From the NCBI GenBank assembly GCA_028705705.1, contig JAQWCZ010000044.1, forward strand, positions 1 to 11,385: DNA of 11,385 nucleotides, given 5' to 3'. Of the stretch, positions 7,062-11,385 are shown piece after piece; position 1 is the first letter of the stretch, and the number at the start of each line of letters is the position of its first letter. Under the pieces are notes generated by a model. That model worked only from the letters and a program-made list of their open reading frames with translations. It had not been told where the DNA came from and ran no database searches. This DNA is from Paludibacter sp. (GTDB lineage: Bacteria > Bacteroidota > Bacteroidia > Bacteroidales > Paludibacteraceae). The position numbers and the translations under genes are program-made.

Positions 7062-8831
7062 ATGTTGAAGAAAAACGTCTTGTTCCTGTTGTTGATTTCT
7101 ATTCTTTTTATTGCCTGTGATCCGACTACAACTGAAGAGTTCCCGGAGGCGCCGGAAAATCCTGCAACGCCAAAATTTCAGGACCTTTTGTTGTCAACTG
7201 ATAAAGCAGCATATAATCCCGGCGAAACAGTGCATTTTTCACTTGAAACAACTGCCTTACCTTCAGGCGCAAAAGTACGCTACAAATATCTATATGATGA
7301 AATTGAAACCGTTGATCTGACAGAGACGCATTGGCAATGGACTCCTCCTGCTAATGATTTCAGGGGATACATGGCCGAAGTTTTCAGTTTGGTAAATGGA
7401 GTGGAGAAAATTCATGCAACAACAGGAATAGATGTTTCTTCCAATTGGACAAAATTTCCACGGTATGGTTTTCTGACAGATTTCGGGAATTTATCTCAGG
7501 AAAGAATTGATGAGGTGCTGGACAATTTGAATAAATATCACATCAACGGCTTACAATATTACGACTGGTTGGGAAAACACCATCAGCCCTTAACGATGAA
7601 CGGGAATGTGCCGGCCACAAGTTGGCAGGATATCAGCAACAAAGAAGTGGTTTTCAGTACGGTGGACAAATATATCAAAGGTGGACACGAACGCAATATT
7701 CGATCAACCTTTTATAACCTGATTTACGGTGCTTGGGAAAATGCAGAGAATGACGGTGTAAAGAAGGAATGGTACATTTTCAACGACAATACGCATATTA
7801 ACCGCGACTATCATCCGCTTAGTTCGCCGTTTTTAAGTAATATCTATCTGCTCGATCCTTCGAACAGCGAATGGCAGGTATACGCAATCAATGAAACAAA
7901 GAAAGTGTATCAGTTTCTGGATTTTGACGGCTTTCACATGGATCAGCTCGGAAATCGTAAAGATCCCCGATATACTTATCAAGGTAAAGATCTGATTCTG
8001 GCAAATACCTATCAACCATTTATAGAAGCTTTTCAAACAGCCATTCCAGATAAAATCAACGTGTTGAATGCTGTATCTCAGTATGGTCAGCAAGGCATTG
8101 CTGCTGCTCCTACTCCATTTTTATATACCGAAGTCTGGACTCCCTACGATCGTTACAATGATCTGGCGACCATCATTAAACAAAACAATGTGCTTTCAAA
8201 TTATCAAAAAAACACCGTGCTGGCAGCCTATATGAATTACAACCTGGCCAATAACCCTGGTTACTTCAATACCGCTTCGGTATTGATGACAAATGCTGTG
8301 ATTTTTGCGTTCGGAGGTGCGCATATTGAACTGGGAGAACACATGCTTGGAAAAGAATATTTTCCGCGCAATAATCTACAGATGAAAGAAGATTTAAAAA
8401 AAGCATTGATTAATTATTATGATTTTCTGACCGCTTATCAAAACCTGCTGCGGGATGGTGGAAACTTTAACACCGTTACCATCAATTCCATTGATCATAA
8501 ATTAAGTCTTGAACCCTGGCCTGCCCTTACAGGAAAAGTAGCATATTTTGGGAAATTGTTTTCAGATAAGCAGGTAATACATTTTATTAATCTGACAAAT
8601 GCCATTTCTTTAGAATGGCGGGACAACGATGGAGTTCAACCTCCCCCGGTAGTTATTGAAGATGCGAAAATCTCCTTATCATTTACAGAAACAGTTCAGA
8701 AAATTTGGATTGCATCTCCCGATTTTGCTGGAGGTATTGCCCGTTCATTGAATTTTAAACAGGTTGGAACTAAAGTAAGTTTTAGGCTCCCGGAATTACA
8801 ATATTGGAACATGTTGGTTGTTGAATTTTAA
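7062..8831 (+). CDS. GH66 endo-dextranase-type glycoside hydrolase, surface lipoprotein
   Basis: Members of GH66 cut alpha-1,6-linkages inside dextran with retention; some make cyclic isomalto-oligosaccharides. The 589-residue protein has a lipoprotein signal peptide (F-I-A-C, cysteine 19) and probably sits on the outer membrane. An Ig-like domain (about 37-125) precedes a TIM-barrel domain (about 131-465) and a C-terminal beta domain (about 475-589). FLDFDGFHMDQLGNR (285-299) should hold the nucleophile D294, and FLYTEVWTPYDRY (353-365) the acid/base E357. Their spacing of 63 residues agrees with characterised GH66 enzymes (from memory, D385/E453 in Streptococcus mutans dextranase, 68 apart). 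I see no inserted CBM35 of the kind found in cyclic-product-forming enzymes, and the length suits a plain dextranase. It starts 70 bases after the T9SS-tagged gene and ends 11 bases before the GH31 gene. Family assignment is strong; dextranase versus cyclising activity is unsettled. Confidence 0.9.
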   Translation: MLKKNVLFLLLISILFIACDPTTTEEFPEAPENPATPKFQDLLLSTDKAAYNPGETVHFSLETTALPSGAKVRYKYLYDEIETVDLTETHWQWTPPANDFRGYMAEVFSLVNGVEKIHATTGIDVSSNWTKFPRYGFLTDFGNLSQERIDEVLDNLNKYHINGLQYYDWLGKHHQPLTMNGNVPATSWQDISNKEVVFSTVDKYIKGGHERNIRSTFYNLIYGAWENAENDGVKKEWYIFNDNTHINRDYHPLSSPFLSNIYLLDPSNSEWQVYAINETKKVYQFLDFDGFHMDQLGNRKDPRYTYQGKDLILANTYQPFIEAFQTAIPDKINVLNAVSQYGQQGIAAAPTPFLYTEVWTPYDRYNDLATIIKQNNVLSNYQKNTVLAAYMNYNLANNPGYFNTASVLMTNAVIFAFGGAHIELGEHMLGKEYFPRNNLQMKEDLKKALINYYDFLTAYQNLLRDGGNFNTVTINSIDHKLSLEPWPALTGKVAYFGKLFSDKQVIHFINLTNAISLEWRDNDGVQPPPVVIEDAKISLSFTETVQKIWIASPDFAGGIARSLNFKQVGTKVSFRLPELQYWNMLVVEF

Positions 8832-8842
8832 AAAAATACAGT

Positions 8843-11332
8843 ATGAAGAAGGTTGTGTTGTTCGTTGTATCTGTACTTATTCCGGTTATGCTATTTACGC
8901 AGACTCCCGGCAATATCAATTCACATCAGACAAATAAAAATGAAGTGGTTTTCCAGACTGATAATGATATCCATGTATCACTGAAATTTGTCAGCCCCGG
9001 TATCATCAGGATTTGGTATGAAGCAGGTTCATTTCAGCGGAATAATCCTTCATTTGCAGTTGTAAATGAATCAATTGAATCCATGGGAGATTTAAATATA
9101 ACTGAATTAGCCGGGAGCTATGAAATTTTTACTTCCGAATTAATTCTCCGCATCAACAAAACACCTTTTCAACTCAGGATCTTTGATAAATATCAGAAAC
9201 TCCTGCTGGAAGATTATCAACAGAAAGGATTCTTAAAAGCAGGAGAAAAGCAAACAAGCTATAAAACCCTTCGTCCCAACGAACAATTTTTCGGCTTGGG
9301 AGAAAAAAACGGACCGCTGAATCGGCGTGGGCAAACCTTCCGCATGTGGAACAGTGATAGGCCTTGCTATGGCATCAATGAAGATCCTTTGTATAAAAGT
9401 ATCCCATTTTTTATGAGTAATTACGGATATGGGATATTCTTTGACAACACCTATAAAAGCGAATTTGACTTCGGCAGCAGATCTGATGATTATTATAGCT
9501 TTAGCGCTCCGGATGGGGAAATGCTGTATTATTTTATTTTTGGTCCAAGCTATAAAAAAATTATTCATCGTTATACTGACCTGACTGGTAAACCCATTAT
9601 GCCTCCCACATGGGCGCTTGGTTTTGCTCAATGTCGGGGATTGTACACCAGAGAAGATCTTGCTCGGGAAGTGGCTGCTGAATTCAGAAAACGACAGATT
9701 CCTTGCGACATTATCTATCAGGATATTGGATGGACACAACAGTTGCAGAATTTTGAATGGAGAAAAGAAAACTACAGCAATCCAGCAGGTATGGTTGCCG
9801 ACCTGGCATCGCAGGGATTTAAAATGATTGTATCGCAAGACCCTGTGATTTCGCAAAACAATTTCAAACAATGGAAAGAAGCTGATTCGCTGGAGTATTT
9901 TGTTAAAGATATCCGCACTGGAAAAAGTTATGATATGCCATGGCCCTGGGGAGGGAACTGTGGGGTTGTTGACTTTACCAAACCGGAAGTGGCTGATTGG
10001 TGGGGCAACTATCAGCAAAAGGTACTTGATGATGGAGTGAAAGGTTTCTGGACCGACATGGGCGAACCGGCATGGAGCAACGAAGAGGATGTTGATAGAT
10101 TATTCATGCAGCACCATGCAGGTATGCACAATGAAATACATAATGTGTACGGACTTAGCTGGGATAAGGTAGTAACGGAACAGTTTGAAAAAAAAAATCC
10201 GGGGAAACGGGTATTCCAGATGACACGGGCTGCTTACGCGGGCATGCAACGCTACACCTTCGGTTGGTCGGGTGACTCGGGAAACGGAAATGATGTGAGT
10301 GCCGGCTGGAATTTGCTGGCTGCTCAACTGCCATTGGTACAATCCGCTGGAATGGGACTCATCCCCTTCTGGGCAACTGACATATCGGGCTACTGCGGCG
10401 ACATTACCGATCGGGAAGCTATGGCAGAACTTTACGTTCGCTGGATGCAGTTCGGAGTATTCAATCCGTTGAGTCGCGCTCATCACGAAGGAGATAATGC
10501 AGCTGAGCCCTGGACATTCGGAGAAGAAGCCGAGAAATTAAGCAGAGAAGCCATCGAATTGAAATATAAACTACATCCCTACTTCTACACGACAGCCCGT
10601 GAGGCTTATGATACCGGACTGCCACTTATTCGTGCCTTGCTCCTGGAATATCCCGACGATCCTGAAACAGCAAATCTGAATGAACAATTCCTGCTCGGAA
10701 GTTATTTGCTGGTCGCACCAGTAGTTGAAAAGGAAGCCTCAGTAAAACGGATCTATCTCCCTCAGGGAGAATGGATCGATTATAACGATGATAAAACAGT
10801 TTATAAGGGTAAGCAATGGATAGACTATCCTGTAAATCTTAAAACGATCCCTTTGTTTGTAAAAAAGGGTTCGATCATTCCTGAAATGCCGGTGCAACAA
10901 TACATCGGGGAAAAGAAAAATGCACCGGTACTATTCAATATATATCCTGCAACTGAAGGTCGTACTGCTTTATACGAATTATATGAAGATGATGGTGAAA
11001 CCACCGATTATAAACTTGATCTGTTCAGCAAAACCACTATCAGGTGTACCAACCGTATAGATGCTTATGAGATAGAACTAAAAACAGACAATCACAACGG
11101 CTTTGTGAAGAGCGAAAACCGAAAAACGGGTATTTGCCTGCATGCAGATAAAGCTCCGAAACAAGTATTGGTGAATGGTAAAAAGGTAAGGTCCGTACAA
11201 CAGGAAAAAACAGAAGCAGGTTGGTACGATACCGATAATACAATTCACTGGTACTGGAATAAATCCGCGGGAGTTTGTCATATTCAGTTGCCATCAGCTA
11301 TTTCAGCATCAAACATCAGTCTCATTAAATAA
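8843..11332 (+). CDS. GH31 alpha-glucosidase, probably periplasmic
   Basis: This is a retaining exo-alpha-glucosidase that would release glucose from imported isomalto-oligosaccharides. A signal peptide (about residues 1-20, MKKVVLFVVSVLIPVMLFTQ) without a lipobox predicts a soluble periplasmic enzyme. The order is an N-terminal beta domain (about 35-245, with the mutarotase-like FFGLGEKNGPLNRRG at 149-163), a catalytic barrel (about 250-600), and C-terminal beta domains ending in a DUF5110-like part (about 695-760, YELYEDDGETTDY). GFWTDMGEP (401-409) matches the GH31 active-site signature with D405 as nucleophile. FGWSGDSGN (473-481) supplies the acid/base D478 after the conserved R462. Length 829 is typical, with no PA14 insert. 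It lies 11 bases after the GH66 gene, the tightest junction here, so the two are probably co-translated or co-regulated. Specificity for alpha-1,6 over alpha-1,4 bonds is inferred from the GH66 neighbour. Confidence 0.95.
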   Translation: MKKVVLFVVSVLIPVMLFTQTPGNINSHQTNKNEVVFQTDNDIHVSLKFVSPGIIRIWYEAGSFQRNNPSFAVVNESIESMGDLNITELAGSYEIFTSELILRINKTPFQLRIFDKYQKLLLEDYQQKGFLKAGEKQTSYKTLRPNEQFFGLGEKNGPLNRRGQTFRMWNSDRPCYGINEDPLYKSIPFFMSNYGYGIFFDNTYKSEFDFGSRSDDYYSFSAPDGEMLYYFIFGPSYKKIIHRYTDLTGKPIMPPTWALGFAQCRGLYTREDLAREVAAEFRKRQIPCDIIYQDIGWTQQLQNFEWRKENYSNPAGMVADLASQGFKMIVSQDPVISQNNFKQWKEADSLEYFVKDIRTGKSYDMPWPWGGNCGVVDFTKPEVADWWGNYQQKVLDDGVKGFWTDMGEPAWSNEEDVDRLFMQHHAGMHNEIHNVYGLSWDKVVTEQFEKKNPGKRVFQMTRAAYAGMQRYTFGWSGDSGNGNDVSAGWNLLAAQLPLVQSAGMGLIPFWATDISGYCGDITDREAMAELYVRWMQFGVFNPLSRAHHEGDNAAEPWTFGEEAEKLSREAIELKYKLHPYFYTTAREAYDTGLPLIRALLLEYPDDPETANLNEQFLLGSYLLVAPVVEKEASVKRIYLPQGEWIDYNDDKTVYKGKQWIDYPVNLKTIPLFVKKGSIIPEMPVQQYIGEKKNAPVLFNIYPATEGRTALYELYEDDGETTDYKLDLFSKTTIRCTNRIDAYEIELKTDNHNGFVKSENRKTGICLHADKAPKQVLVNGKKVRSVQQEKTEAGWYDTDNTIHWYWNKSAGVCHIQLPSAISASNISLIK

Positions 11333-11385
11333 TCAAAAACCTTTTCAAGACATTGATCAACCGGAAAATTTACATCCATATGAAC

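Noticed and set aside
9233..10018. Long open frame of 261 codons on the minus strand within the GH31 gene
   Set aside because: The + strand frame encodes conserved GH31 sequence throughout; the antisense translation shows no recognisable domain and is a shadow of the real gene.
11380..11385. ATGAAC at the very end, a possible start of a next gene
   Set aside because: Only six bases are visible, and the reading frame upstream is also open without a clear start, so it cannot be called a gene.

Overview
The window reads as one polysaccharide utilization locus (PUL) of a Bacteroidota bacterium, with six genes on the + strand. The evidence is a SusC/SusD pair followed by a SusE-like lipoprotein, weak or absent Shine-Dalgarno sites with A-rich leaders, and AT-rich DNA. 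A carboxy-terminal type IX secretion (T9SS) sorting domain on gene 4 argues for a lineage that has T9SS, such as environmental or non-Bacteroides Bacteroidales. It argues against the human-gut genus Bacteroides, which generally lacks T9SS.

Layout: SusC-like TonB-dependent transporter (3-3029); SusD-like surface lipoprotein (3050-4546); SusE/SusF-like surface glycan-binding lipoprotein with three tandem binding modules (4566-5984); a perfect stem-loop in the next gap (5989-6017); a secreted two-module SusE/F-like protein with a T9SS C-terminal domain (6053-6991); a GH66 endo-dextranase-type lipoprotein (7062-8831); and a GH31 alpha-glucosidase with a plain signal peptide (8843-11332). Gaps are 20, 19, 68, 70 and 11 bases, which suits a single operon. 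The last 53 bases hold no complete gene. No stretch over 300 bases lacks a gene. No RNA genes, insertion sequences or CRISPR arrays were seen, and no regulator is present.

Inferred pathway: the GH66 enzyme on the cell surface cuts dextran (alpha-1,6-glucan) into isomalto-oligosaccharides. SusD and the SusE/F-like proteins hold the glucan, SusC imports the oligosaccharides, and the GH31 enzyme releases glucose in the periplasm. The gene order matches, from memory, the known dextran locus of Bacteroides thetaiotaomicron (BT3090 to BT3086: SusC, SusD, SusE-like, GH66, GH31), with one addition. That addition is the T9SS-tagged gene 4, which looks like a copy of the binding modules of gene 3 given a different export route. 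It is the most unusual feature here. The rest is a recognisable, well-formed PUL rather than an entirely new system.
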